64,000 nt of DNA from Blautia liquoris (GTDB lineage: Bacteria; Bacillota; Clostridia; Lachnospirales; Lachnospiraceae), in contig NZ_CP063304.1 in NCBI RefSeq assembly GCF_015159595.1, forward strand, positions 2,604,001 through 2,668,000, given 5' to 3'. Every line of letters begins with the position of its first letter. Within the stretch, counting starts at the first letter, position 1. The notes under the pieces are model-generated. The model was not told where the DNA came from. It searched no databases and saw only the letters and a list, made by a program, of their open reading frames with translations. The position numbers and the translations under genes are program-made. This document shows, piece after piece, positions 52,471 to 61,649 of this stretch.

Positions 52471-54015
52471 TTATTTATATTCAAAATATTTAAAGTCTGC
52501 ATAGCAGCCTTGTTTTTTATCCATATCATGGACCCCTATTCCTATGAAATTACCGGTAAATCCTCCCGCAAGAAACATTAAGTCAAATTCCGGCCCGAAC
52601 TGTTTTATGCTGTCCTCTTTCCAGTAGAACGTGCCTCTTTCATGGTCAACATGGGCTTTTAATAAGATTTCGCCCCCATGAACAGATGCCATTTCAGGAA
52701 GTAATGTATTTACTCCTTCCTGGCATTTCATCAGACGTAACACTTTGCCTTTTTCTTCATCCTGCGAGATATAACAATAAATATAATTCAACTCATTTAA
52801 GTATAAGAGCAGTCCGGCCATCTGATTATATGTTTTAGGTTCAAATTCAAGCACCGTTTCGGCTTCGAAACAAAAGTCTTTTTGACGAATAGCCAGCATA
52901 TGCTGATCAAAATTCGACTGTGGTGATTCTCCGGAAATCAAGCGCAGATAACCTGGTCGGCTACTTAGGCTGCACCAACTTTCACTTGGCATTAATCGTC
53001 GGGCATTCCATTCTTTTGCTAAGGAATTTGTAAAATCATCTCGAAAATATGTATTGATCTCTTGTGTCACAGGTTCTTTGGTTTCGATCAAGGTAAATTC
53101 CTCTGGTGATGTTGTTCCATTGGCTAATCGTAACCAGCCATCTTCTGTCCACGCTACTTCCTGGATCGCCGTCTCGCGTCCCAAAATAGCTGCTTTTCCC
53201 TGCAGCGGACGAGTGGTCAGATAGGCCATGTACCATTTGCCATTGATTCCCTCCACCAGGCTGCCATGTCCTGTATTCTTTAACGGTGAATCCGGCTTAT
53301 CACTTGCCGTTAACATAGGATATTTCGGATCTAACTCATAAGGTCCGGTAATCTTTGTGGACCGGCAAATTGTAACTGAATGGCCCGATCCAGTGCCTCC
53401 TTCTGCAGTGATCAGATAATAATACTCACCGTGACGATATAAATGAGGGGCTTCTGTCTTAGCTAACTTTGTGCCGTCAAAGATCTTATAAACCGGCCCG
53501 ATCATCTTCTGTGCATCTGCATCATATTCTTGCATAACGATTCCAGCAGATTTATTACTGGTGGTCATACGATAATCCCATATTTCATTTAAAAACCATT
53601 TACGTCCGTCTTCATCATGGAAAAGAGACGGATCAAAACCACTAGAGGTCATATAAATCGGTTCACTCCAGGGACCATCGACCGCAGGAGCCGTAATTAG
53701 ATAATTATGACAATCTTTGAAGGGACGTGTCGTATTCTTGACATCTGTATAAGTACAGTAAAACTGGTTATCATGATAACTTAACTGTGGTGCCCAGATA
53801 CTGCAGTCCTTAGGATTTCCCTGCAAATTAACCTGGTTTGTCAAAATATCGGTATGGTGTTCCCAATTCACTAAATTCTCTGAGGTATATATACGGATAC
53901 CTGGCAGCCATTCAAAAGAGGAGACCGCAAGATAATAAGTATCACCAACCTTCAAAATGTTGGGATCCGGATTAAATCCCGGTAGTATTGGATTTTTGAT
54001 TTTAGCTTGTGCCAT
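52471..54015 (-). CDS. Beta-xylosidase-type glycoside hydrolase, GH43
   Basis: 514 residues, no signal peptide. Five-bladed propeller with the GH43 triad: base Asp17 (FNPDPNI), pKa-modulating Asp128 (SGFDPSLF) and acid Glu188 (AKTEAPHLY). The C-terminal half (about 325-514) is the beta-sandwich domain found in GH43 beta-xylosidases/arabinofuranosidases of about 500-540 residues. It likely removes xylose from short xylo-oligosaccharides in the cytoplasm. No xyloside transporter lies beside it; it is monocistronic, between the LacI gene and the Wzz/BY-kinase pair. Confidence 0.9.
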   Translation of the reverse strand: MAQAKIKNPILPGFNPDPNILKVGDTYYLAVSSFEWLPGIRIYTSENLVNWEHHTDILTNQVNLQGNPKDCSIWAPQLSYHDNQFYCTYTDVKNTTRPFKDCHNYLITAPAVDGPWSEPIYMTSSGFDPSLFHDEDGRKWFLNEIWDYRMTTSNKSAGIVMQEYDADAQKMIGPVYKIFDGTKLAKTEAPHLYRHGEYYYLITAEGGTGSGHSVTICRSTKITGPYELDPKYPMLTASDKPDSPLKNTGHGSLVEGINGKWYMAYLTTRPLQGKAAILGRETAIQEVAWTEDGWLRLANGTTSPEEFTLIETKEPVTQEINTYFRDDFTNSLAKEWNARRLMPSESWCSLSSRPGYLRLISGESPQSNFDQHMLAIRQKDFCFEAETVLEFEPKTYNQMAGLLLYLNELNYIYCYISQDEEKGKVLRLMKCQEGVNTLLPEMASVHGGEILLKAHVDHERGTFYWKEDSIKQFGPEFDLMFLAGGFTGNFIGIGVHDMDKKQGCYADFKYFEYK

Positions 54016-54309
54016 TTGAATTCCTTTCTCTCTTGTTATCTTTTCGAATTATTGAATAATCATAGAGCTAGCGCACCAGATACAAAAAATGCCAATATGT
54101 ATTTCGGTTTGGGGATAAATACTGTCCCAAGCACGGCCAATGCTATCATCTTACAATGCATCTGCTTTTGCTCCAAATTCTGTGATTAATATTTCCATTA
54201 TATCATATTATCTAATTAGTCAGCAACCACCAGGTCTCTAAAGCTTTTTTTAGCATCCAGGCTTACCAGCTAAATCTTCAATGTAGGAATTTTCAAGTAA
54301 ACAAATATC
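54016..54309. other. Intergenic region upstream of GH43 gene
   Basis: 294 nt. Minus-strand TTGGAG (54176-54171), 17 nt, TAAGAT (54153-54148) is a weak promoter candidate. A hydrophobic 33-codon minus-strand frame (54060-54161) lacks a ribosome site and may be noise or the tail of a lost membrane-protein gene. Confidence 0.35.
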
Positions 54310-55113
54310 TTAGAATATTGTTAACAATAAGAAAGACTGGAACTGCCTTACTAATTCATCATTACTCATCTTCTGTTCACTATCATTACTGTAATAGTGA
54401 TCATTGTACGAGTAATAATAACCGGATTCTCTTCCTTTCCTTTTGACATTAAATCTGGATAGTATGATACCAAATATCTTTACGTCAACATCCTCAAGTT
54501 TTTCCTTTGCCAGCTGCAGCATTTCAAGAGGCGCATAAGCAGATCTGACTACTAGAAATGCGCCGTCAACCATTTCACCAACAATTGCTGCATCTGTGAC
54601 AACAGAAACAGGTGGTGTATCTATGATTACATAATCGTAAGCCTCTTTTAACGCATTGATAAGCCGCTGCATTCTCGCAGTTGATAACAATTCTGTCGGA
54701 TTAGGCGGAATCGTACCAACTGGCATGATATCTATCATCAGGTCCTTATGATGGTAAAGTGCCTCTTGTAGGGGACAGTCCCCCGTTAATACATCTGTAA
54801 TTCCATGGCCTTTTATATCGACATCTAGTAGGCAGTGGATCATTGGCTTTCGGAAATCGCAGTCAAGAAGCACTACTTTTTTTCTCTCCTCTGCCAAAGT
54901 AATCGCAAGATTCGCTGCAACATTACTTTTACTTTCCATTTGCATTGCACTTGTGACTACAAAACTATTTACATTTTCATTAGCAGCGATAAATTTGATG
55001 TTTGTCCTCAAAGAATTATAGGCTTCTCTATAACTAAATGGGATATCTTTTTGCGTAACCAAAGTGAGTTCTCTGGCTATTCTTGTATTCTTTTTTTCTT
55101 TCGATTTTTTCAT
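54310..55113 (-). CDS. CpsD/CapB-type BY-kinase with degenerate P-loop
   Basis: 267 residues. The bacterial tyrosine kinase layout is present: N-terminal EAYNSLRTNIKF, Walker A' VLLDCDFRKP (81-90), Walker B YVIIDTPP (161-168) and a C-terminal tyrosine cluster at 232-241. The Walker A segment, normally S-x-x-P-G-E-G-K-S, reads SAMQMESKS (55-63): both glycines and the proline are gone while Lys and Ser remain. ATP binding may be weakened or lost. The protein ends in an unusual hydrophobic FLLLTIF tail. The gene overlaps the Wzz gene by 80 nt. In intact loci such pairs control capsule/EPS chain length, but no glycosyltransferase genes are near. Confidence 0.88.
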   Translation of the reverse strand: MKKSKEKKNTRIARELTLVTQKDIPFSYREAYNSLRTNIKFIAANENVNSFVVTSAMQMESKSNVAANLAITLAEERKKVVLLDCDFRKPMIHCLLDVDIKGHGITDVLTGDCPLQEALYHHKDLMIDIMPVGTIPPNPTELLSTARMQRLINALKEAYDYVIIDTPPVSVVTDAAIVGEMVDGAFLVVRSAYAPLEMLQLAKEKLEDVDVKIFGIILSRFNVKRKGRESGYYYSYNDHYYSNDSEQKMSNDELVRQFQSFLLLTIF

Positions 55114-55819
55114 TTCCTTTTCTCTCCACCTCCGGAATCACACCTAAAACAGGCAAATCAAAATACTTCTGAATATCTTTATCATCTACAAGTCTCTTAG
55201 CCTTAAACAATGTACAAATGGTAATTGCAATCATTACAACCAGCATACCCGATGCCGCACCCATCAGGGTTACTTTTTTGACATCAGGTGAAACTGGAGC
55301 ATTACTTGTTATAACATCACTGGTAACTTTGCAGGATCCGGCCTGAACGGTTTCTACGATCACGCCCGGAGCAACGGATGCAATCTCATTTACTATATCT
55401 CCCGACAGCTTTCTATTAGAATTGCGCACTGCGACACGCATAATCTGCGTATTATCTACCACAGTTACAGATACGCTTTTCTGTAATTCATCGTAAGACA
55501 TGTCCAGATTCAAAGTTCTAATCACCTGATTTAGCACTGTGTTGCTTTTCAGAATCACGGCATATGTAGACACAAGATTTTGTGCACAGGTTATATTGTC
55601 ATTCGTCACATCTGCAGAATTATCCTTCCTGGTGTTTACAATCATTGTAATTGAGGACTCATACTGCTGGTCCATAAAAAATTTGGAGCAAAAAAATCCA
55701 GCCCCTCCTGTTAGAAGCATAGCCAGGAGCAAAACCCAGAAATATTTTTTTACTTGTTGTACGATCTCAAGTAAATCAATTGTATCTGTAAGGTCATACT
55801 GTTCATCGTAATTTATCAT
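55034..55819 (-). CDS. Wzz/YveK-type chain-length determinant, BY-kinase activator
   Basis: 261 residues from ATG 55819, with AAGGAG 8 nt upstream; an earlier ATG (55867) lacks a good site. N-terminal DLLEIVQQVKKYFWVLLLAM enters the first membrane helix, an extracellular loop of about 145 residues follows, and the second helix (VTLMGAASGMLVVMIAITIC) leads to a short cytoplasmic tail with LPVLGVIPEVERK. This is the activator partner that presents the tyrosine kinase at the membrane. Its last 80 nt overlap the kinase gene in another frame, longer than usual, so the tail after VIPEV may be extended. Confidence 0.88.
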   Translation of the reverse strand: MINYDEQYDLTDTIDLLEIVQQVKKYFWVLLLAMLLTGGAGFFCSKFFMDQQYESSITMIVNTRKDNSADVTNDNITCAQNLVSTYAVILKSNTVLNQVIRTLNLDMSYDELQKSVSVTVVDNTQIMRVAVRNSNRKLSGDIVNEIASVAPGVIVETVQAGSCKVTSDVITSNAPVSPDVKKVTLMGAASGMLVVMIAITICTLFKAKRLVDDKDIQKYFDLPVLGVIPEVERKGNEKIERKKEYKNSQRTHFGYAKRYPI

Positions 55820-55965
55820 ATCTACCTCTCCTTGTACGGATATCTGCAGAGCATGGTGCTTTTCCATAATTCCGTCATCTATCTAAGATATGGCAAAAAA
55901 AGTCTCGTATATATTGTCCATATCCCCTCTCATAAAGTTATAATATCTAACACTATATTACAAAA

Positions 55966-55984
55966 TACGACTCATTTAGTCGTA
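55966..55984. promoter_or_regulatory. Inverted repeat upstream of Wzz/BY-kinase genes
   Basis: Perfect 7-bp arms TACGACT / AGTCGTA around a 5-nt loop, about 150 nt before the Wzz start and with no T-run. Candidate operator for the exopolysaccharide pair. Confidence 0.4.
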
Positions 55985-56086
55985 TAAGCACATTCAGTAT
56001 ACCGCCTTTATTATTTATTGGCAACAAGTATTTTTCCTCTCTGCAAATAAAGCAATCACCTTTGTAATTTGCCATATTTGCACAAC

Positions 56087-56131
56087 AAAAAAAACGCCAT
56101 CATCACTCTCCTGGAAAGTTCTGATGACGTT
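56087..56131 (-). terminator. Terminator after GH3 gene
   Basis: Minus strand: AACGTCATCA pairs with TGATGGCGTT (one G-T pair) across a 19-nt loop and is followed by eight T (56094-56087). It lies 79 nt past the GH3 stop and ends the operon coming from beyond 64000. Confidence 0.85.
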
Positions 56132-56209
56132 GTTCTGTTTTCGAAAAATCAAAACAGATATGCCCTATCTCGCCCAACAAAAAACGACTTAAGTCACATC
56201 TGTTCTATT

Positions 56210-58366
56210 TTAAAATCTGTCTTCAGCCCTCACTGTAACTTCAAGAGGCCTTTGTTTTGTGAGAAAAATACTTCTTTCATCTGGCTGACTGCCTCCTGCA
56301 TATATTATGGTATCAGTTTCTTCCCACTCTCGTCTTCCTTCTTCACTTACGATTTGAAAACATTCTGTTTTAACATTTAAAGAAACGGCTTTTGTCTCTC
56401 CTTGTCTTAACGCTATTCTTTGAAACTGTACCAGACTGTGATTTAAAACTGCCAAAGGGCTTCCCATCAGCTTTACATATATCTGTACAATTTCATCACA
56501 GTCATACCCGGAGATATTCGTAACATTTACCTTCACACATATGGTTTCTCTTTCATCCCACTTCCCCTTTTCCACCTGTAAATCTTTGTATACAAACTTC
56601 CCATAACTCAAGCCATACCCAAATGGGTAAAGTGCCTCATGTTCCATAAATCTATATGTTCTGTTTTTCATACTATAAACTTCAAAATCCGGAAGTTCCT
56701 CAGCAGAATGGTAAAAAGTGACCGGCAGCTTCCCCGAAGGAACCACATTGCCAAATAATATATTTGCCGCTGCAATTCCACCCATCTGACCCGGATACCA
56801 TGTCTGTAAAATAGCGTTTCCATATTCTTCAGCATATGTCAAATTCATGGCACTTCCCGTACTTATGATAAATATAACCGGTTTTCCGATTCCGCAGACT
56901 GCCTCCATAAGATCTTTTTGTGCCTTTGGAAATTCCAAATCCTTCTTATCTGCACCTGCATAGCTGTTATTCGCATCCCCTTCCTCTCCTTCCAGTCTTG
57001 TATCAAGACCGAGACATAAGAATACTACATCACTTCTCTCTGCCATAGAGACTGCCTCAGAAATACGATCATTTGTTTCCGCCAGTGCTTCCACATTCTC
57101 TCTGTATAAATGACTTCCTTCGGAATAATAAATCCGAACCTTTTCTCCGACTTCTCTGCGAATTCCTTCTAAAATAGTATACTGTTCTGTCGCAGTTCCA
57201 TTATAATTTCCTTTCAGTATCTCTCTGCTGTCAGCATTGGGTCCTATTACTGCAACAGATTTAAGCTTCTCTTTCTTTAAAGGTAATATTCCATCATTTT
57301 TCAAAAGAACCATCGATTCCTCTGCTGCCTTCAGTGCTGCCTTATGATGCACGGGTGTATCATTTTCTTCATATGATATCTCATCATACTCTGTTTTCGA
57401 ATCAAACATCCCCAAACGCATTCTTGTCATCATTACGTGACACACTGCCTGATCAATATCCTCTTCTTTCAAAAGCCCTTTTTCATACGCCTGTAGGATA
57501 TATAGATAGATAGCACCACAATTTAAATCACATCCACTTTTTAATGCTAAGGCCGCAGATTCTATCGGATTATCTGTCACCCTATGGTGCATGTGAAAAT
57601 CTTTTATCGCGCCACAGTCAGATACATAGTATCCCCGAAACCCCCATGTATTCCTGAGTAATCCCTGGATCAGCTGATAACTCCCGCATACAGGCTCTCC
57701 GTTTAGCCGATTATATCCTCCCATGACTCCTTCTGCTTTGCCTTCCTTAACACAGGCCTCGAATGCCGGGAAATAAGTCTCCGTCAAATCCTTCCTGCTC
57801 ACTACACTGTCAAAAGAATGTCTGCCCTTTTCAGGACCGGAATGGGCCGCAAAATGTTTTACACACGCCGCCGATTTCAGTCTTTTTTTATCTCCTTGCA
57901 AGCCCTTAATATAGGATACTCCTAGTCTGGATGTAAGATAAGGGTCTTCCCCATAAGTTTCATGTCCTCTTCCCCATCGAGGGTCTCTGAATATGTTAAT
58001 ATTCGGGGACCAGAATGTCAGTCCCTTATATAATCCTCTGTCATTTTTTCTTGTCTGCTCGTTATACTTTGCTCTTCCCTCTGTGGCAACTATATCTCCA
58101 ATAGTCTCCAGAAAATCGCTATCAAAGGATGCTGCAAGTCCTATCGGCTGAGGAAATACTGTAGCTGCCCCTGCCCTGGCAACTCCATGCAGGGCTTCAT
58201 TCCACCAATTATAAAAAGGAATACCCAGACGTTTCACAGAAGAAGAATTGTGTCTTAACTGCGACGCCTTCTCTTCAAGTGTCATCTGATCTATAAGATC
58301 ATCTACTCGTTCTTCATCACTAAGTGATTCATCGAAATATCGCCTATATTTTAGATCCTTTATCAT
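56210..58366 (-). CDS. Beta-glucosidase/beta-xylosidase, GH3
   Basis: 718 residues from ATG 58366, with GAGGGG 8 nt upstream (a GTG 9 nt earlier is less likely). GH3 TIM barrel with YNWWNEALHGVAR (52-64), KHFAAHSGPEKGRH (170-183) and nucleophile Asp250 (YYVSDCGAIKDF). The alpha/beta sandwich and a C-terminal fibronectin-like domain (from about 590) follow. The WNEALHG and SGPE motifs are those of GH3 beta-xylosidase-like enzymes, though glucosidase activity is possible. No signal peptide. Last gene of the D-amino-acid/beta-mannosidase operon, 38 nt after the RidA gene. Confidence 0.92.
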   Translation of the reverse strand: MIKDLKYRRYFDESLSDEERVDDLIDQMTLEEKASQLRHNSSSVKRLGIPFYNWWNEALHGVARAGAATVFPQPIGLAASFDSDFLETIGDIVATEGRAKYNEQTRKNDRGLYKGLTFWSPNINIFRDPRWGRGHETYGEDPYLTSRLGVSYIKGLQGDKKRLKSAACVKHFAAHSGPEKGRHSFDSVVSRKDLTETYFPAFEACVKEGKAEGVMGGYNRLNGEPVCGSYQLIQGLLRNTWGFRGYYVSDCGAIKDFHMHHRVTDNPIESAALALKSGCDLNCGAIYLYILQAYEKGLLKEEDIDQAVCHVMMTRMRLGMFDSKTEYDEISYEENDTPVHHKAALKAAEESMVLLKNDGILPLKKEKLKSVAVIGPNADSREILKGNYNGTATEQYTILEGIRREVGEKVRIYYSEGSHLYRENVEALAETNDRISEAVSMAERSDVVFLCLGLDTRLEGEEGDANNSYAGADKKDLEFPKAQKDLMEAVCGIGKPVIFIISTGSAMNLTYAEEYGNAILQTWYPGQMGGIAAANILFGNVVPSGKLPVTFYHSAEELPDFEVYSMKNRTYRFMEHEALYPFGYGLSYGKFVYKDLQVEKGKWDERETICVKVNVTNISGYDCDEIVQIYVKLMGSPLAVLNHSLVQFQRIALRQGETKAVSLNVKTECFQIVSEEGRREWEETDTIIYAGGSQPDERSIFLTKQRPLEVTVRAEDRF

Positions 58367-58404
58367 GCTTACCACCCCTCTGCCTGATGCATAGGCTATG
58401 CCAG

Positions 58405-58869
58405 TTATTCCTCTGTCAATTCAAAAATAGCTTCCGTCTCTACAGGAATATTCCCCGGGAGAACATTGATCCCAATCGCTGACCGACTCGGCGCTTTTTC
58501 GATTCCAAACAAATCCACTAAAAGTTGTGAACCGCCGTTTGCCACAAACGGCTGCTCATAGAAGCTATTATCACTTGCCACAAAAGTCAGAATTTTTACG
58601 GGTTGTTTTACCTTGTTTAAATCTCCTATCTCAGACTCTAAAACCGAGAGTACATTCAACATTGAATTTCTGGAAATCTCCAATCCTTCTTCCTTTGTAA
58701 AATCTTTCCCCAAAACGCCTGTTACCGGTTTATCAATTACAGGTCCACATCCCGAAATATAAACCAGGTTTTTATCAAAACGTTTTGCCGGACTATAGAT
58801 TCCCCCTTTTGCCGGCGCTTCCGGAAGTTTAATACCCAATTCTTTCATCTTTTCATAAATGTTACTCAT
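58405..58869 (-). CDS. RidA family enamine/imine deaminase
   Basis: 154 residues. The family core KAPSRSAIGINVLPGNIPVETEAIFEL (about 124-150) contains the conserved Arg that positions the imine substrate. RidA proteins hydrolyse 2-aminoacrylate and similar enamines released by PLP-dependent dehydratases. It is slightly longer than the usual 125-130 residues because of an N-terminal extension, like the YjgF/LPS-type subgroup. AAGGAG precedes the ATG and only 3 nt separate it from the D-aminoacylase gene, so it is translated in the same message as that enzyme and the PLP enzyme. Confidence 0.88.
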   Translation of the reverse strand: MSNIYEKMKELGIKLPEAPAKGGIYSPAKRFDKNLVYISGCGPVIDKPVTGVLGKDFTKEEGLEISRNSMLNVLSVLESEIGDLNKVKQPVKILTFVASDNSFYEQPFVANGGSQLLVDLFGIEKAPSRSAIGINVLPGNIPVETEAIFELTEE

Positions 58870-58872
58870 TAT

Positions 58873-60498
58873 TTATATCTCCTTGTGATTTAATAAATTT
58901 GCAGAATACCCCTTTTGTCTCTTACCATCTTGTAGTGCAATCTGACCGTCAACAAACACATAGGACAACCCCGTGCTTACTTTTTTCGAGTCTTCATAAG
59001 TCGCATGATCTACGAATTGTTCCGGCGAAAAGACATTTAGATCGGCAAAGTATCCTTCTTTTAGTAATCCTCTGTTTTTCAGATTCAGCCTTTTGGCGGG
59101 CATGTATGTCATCTTCTCTATCGCCTGTTCCATTGTAAAAATCTTTCTTTTGACGACATAGTCCTGAAGAAAGTGAGGAAATGTCCCATATAACCTTGGA
59201 TGAGGACAATCACTGACTCCATATAAGGCGTCAGAAATCAACATTGAATATGGCAGTTTTGCAACTGTATCAACATCTTCCTGTGACATGCTCAGCAGAA
59301 TAATTCCCACTTTTCCATTCTCATTTGCGAGAAGATCCGCCATCAAATATGCCGGGTCCTTATATCCTGCTTTTTCTGATGCTTCCTTGAAGTTCAATCC
59401 TACGAATCTTTGGTTTTCTTTCGTCAACACAGAGCTTATCAGAATCCTGTCCCAGCCTATTGCCGTCACCATATTATCCCAGCCCTGATGCTCCTGATAC
59501 AAGGATGCTGACAATGCCTGCTTTCCACCGGCCGTTCCTATTTTAGAGAATGTAAGATTCATATCTTCTTCCATCAGGTCCGGAGGTATCAGACTGATCA
59601 AGGTCGTGGACCCGCCGCAATACGGATAAAAATCAACAGTTATATCCGATCCTGCATCCTGAGCTTTTTCAATAATATCAATCGCCTGATAAATATTTTT
59701 ATTCCAGTTCTTTATTCCCGTTGCCTTGAAATGACTGATATTCAAGGCTATATCTGCCATTTTACAGATTTCAATAATTTCCTTCACTGATGGAAGCAGA
59801 TTATCTCCTTCCCCTCTGATGTGGCAGAAAAGGGGACGTCCATATGGCGCTGCCGCTTGTAGAAGTTCTGCCATCTCTTCGGCAGACGAATAGCATTCTG
59901 GCTGATACATAATTCCAGACGATATACCGATGCATCCTGCATCCATTGCATTCTTTATATATTCTCTGGCTGCTGACATTTCCATATCAGAAAAAGGCTT
60001 TTTCCCATAACCCTTGACAGCTGCTTTCACAGCTCCAATACCCTGATAACATCCTACATGCAGCGGCATATCTTTTTCTTTCAGCATCCCCATATAGGTT
60101 CCGTAATTTTCCACCCACATGTCAGGAGGTGCAACTCCAAGACAAGGCTCAACAAAATTACAAACTTCCTCTTTATAACTCTTCGTACAGGGGAAAATCC
60201 CCAAACCGCAATTACCGCCTACCACACTTGTCAGGCCCTGAGAAAGTTCCAGCGTTCCAAAATCTTCATCATAAAGTGCAGCCAGGTCACAGTGTCTGTG
60301 AGTATCAATAAACCCTGGTGATACTATTTTACCTCCTGCATCAATATGTACTGCATCAAGTTCATGACTGAATCCTTTCGAATATTTCGACCTGTCTATG
60401 ATTTTTTCAATAATTTTTCCATCAATCATGATGTCACCCAGATAGGATTCGCTTCCTGAGCCGTCACATATTTTGGCATTGTGAATGATATATCTCAT
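58873..60498 (-). CDS. N-acyl-D-amino-acid deacylase (D-aminoacylase)
   Basis: 541 residues. Amidohydrolase superfamily, D-aminoacylase subtype: His67 and His69 (FIDTHRHCD), Cys97 (GGNCGLG), His226 (LFCHIRGEG) and His256 (NISHFKATG) correspond to the zinc ligands of characterised D-aminoacylases, and LISDALYG with CPHPRLYGTFPHF provides the conserved Asp segment. The enzyme releases free D-amino acids from N-acyl forms. GGAGG lies upstream of the ATG. Located between the D-threonine aldolase-like gene (25 nt upstream) and ridA (3 nt downstream). Confidence 0.9.
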   Translation of the reverse strand: MRYIIHNAKICDGSGSESYLGDIMIDGKIIEKIIDRSKYSKGFSHELDAVHIDAGGKIVSPGFIDTHRHCDLAALYDEDFGTLELSQGLTSVVGGNCGLGIFPCTKSYKEEVCNFVEPCLGVAPPDMWVENYGTYMGMLKEKDMPLHVGCYQGIGAVKAAVKGYGKKPFSDMEMSAAREYIKNAMDAGCIGISSGIMYQPECYSSAEEMAELLQAAAPYGRPLFCHIRGEGDNLLPSVKEIIEICKMADIALNISHFKATGIKNWNKNIYQAIDIIEKAQDAGSDITVDFYPYCGGSTTLISLIPPDLMEEDMNLTFSKIGTAGGKQALSASLYQEHQGWDNMVTAIGWDRILISSVLTKENQRFVGLNFKEASEKAGYKDPAYLMADLLANENGKVGIILLSMSQEDVDTVAKLPYSMLISDALYGVSDCPHPRLYGTFPHFLQDYVVKRKIFTMEQAIEKMTYMPAKRLNLKNRGLLKEGYFADLNVFSPEQFVDHATYEDSKKVSTGLSYVFVDGQIALQDGKRQKGYSANLLNHKEI

Positions 60499-60523
60499 AT
60501 TCCTTTACCTCCAGGCATTACGC

Positions 60524-61639
60524 CTATACTAACATCCCCCTGGCTTTTACAACTTCCTTTTGCAGACAATCCCCATAGTCTATATATACCGAATTTTGCA
60601 TGTTTATGGCAGTGCAGACATGGATGGGTACCAATACAATCGTATCTCCGACTTTTAAACCAGTCTCGCCCTTTTTGCTTGTAATAATACCATGTTCCTC
60701 ATTCATTCTGCGCAGCTGAAGGTCGTCGTTTCCCTCTATCAGTGCATATCCCGGATAGTAATATGGCTCAGTGTCCAACATGATATCCATGGGAAATGTT
60801 TTTGTTCCTCCATCAATAACAGCATATTCTTTGCACGGCGTACTGACCACAGTAGCATAATATCTCACTGCAATTTCATCAAAAGAAGCCGCTCCTTCTT
60901 TACAAAGCATAAAGTCTTTAAAAATATAAGTTCCCGGCCGTATCTCTGTTACTTTTCCAGTTTTCGCCACCTCCTCTCCTGTCGGAGTGGAACCAGCGCT
61001 AATTTCTTTAATATTTATCCCTGCTGCCAATATGTTTTTGGTTAGCAATTCCATCAACTCGCCTTCCTCTTTACCTGCAATCACCTTATCCTGTGTCGGT
61101 TTATCTTTATAGACTAAACTCTTAAACGTATAGATTCCCGTCAATTCCAGATTTGAAAGCTTTGCAATTTCTTTTGCAAGTTCGACTGCCCGTTCTCTCA
61201 CAACTCCCGTTCTTTTGGCTCCAGTATCCACCTCCATGCGCACTTCCAGTCGAACCCTTGCATTTTTTGCCGCTTCATTTAAGGGAATTGCACACTCCAT
61301 ACTATCCACCGCCAAGATTAATCTTTTAACTTTTTTCAGCAGTGAAATTGCCCTTTTGATTTTAACCTTTCCAATCAACGGGTAGGCAATAAATATATCA
61401 TCGATTCCACCCTCTGCCATAACTTCAGCTTCGGAGACTTTGGCACATGTAATTCCATCGGCTCCTGCTGCGATCTGCATCCTGGCAAACAGCGGCATTT
61501 TGTGCGTTTTAATATGTGGTCTTAATTTGCATCCGTAAAGTGAAGCTGTTTCCTGCATTTTGCGAATATTCTCTTTTGTTTTTCCCATGTCGATCACAAT
61601 ACATGGGGTTTCCAATTCATTCAGCCATTCTTTTTTCAT
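60524..61639 (-). CDS. D-threonine aldolase / D-serine dehydratase-like PLP enzyme
   Basis: 371 residues from ATG 61639, with AAGGTG 6 nt upstream; a GTG at 61648 is an alternative. Fold type III alanine-racemase-like barrel. PLP-lysine motif RPHIKTHK (40-47), and a C-terminal PIHVCTAIN segment whose His and Cys match the metal-binding site of DSD1/D-threonine aldolase enzymes. Reaction is either cleavage of D-threonine to glycine and acetaldehyde or dehydration of D-serine to pyruvate and ammonia. A ridA gene two genes down favours the dehydratase option. The gene begins within 10 nt of the beta-mannosidase stop. Confidence 0.88.
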   Translation of the reverse strand: MKKEWLNELETPCIVIDMGKTKENIRKMQETASLYGCKLRPHIKTHKMPLFARMQIAAGADGITCAKVSEAEVMAEGGIDDIFIAYPLIGKVKIKRAISLLKKVKRLILAVDSMECAIPLNEAAKNARVRLEVRMEVDTGAKRTGVVRERAVELAKEIAKLSNLELTGIYTFKSLVYKDKPTQDKVIAGKEEGELMELLTKNILAAGINIKEISAGSTPTGEEVAKTGKVTEIRPGTYIFKDFMLCKEGAASFDEIAVRYYATVVSTPCKEYAVIDGGTKTFPMDIMLDTEPYYYPGYALIEGNDDLQLRRMNEEHGIITSKKGETGLKVGDTIVLVPIHVCTAINMQNSVYIDYGDCLQKEVVKARGMLV

Positions 61640-61649
61640 CGCATTCACC

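Larger units (their letters stand above)
55820..56209. other. Intergenic region upstream of Wzz gene
   Basis: 390 nt. Holds the Wzz leader, an inverted repeat TACGACT-cattt-AGTCGTA (55966-55984), AT-rich sequence and the terminator 56087-56131. No clean promoter hexamer pair and no credible ORF. Confidence 0.5.

Noticed and set aside
54060-54161. 33-codon hydrophobic minus-strand ORF (MHCKMIALAV...)
   Set aside because: No ribosome site, no recognisable family, lies in the presumed GH43 promoter region; may be chance or a remnant.
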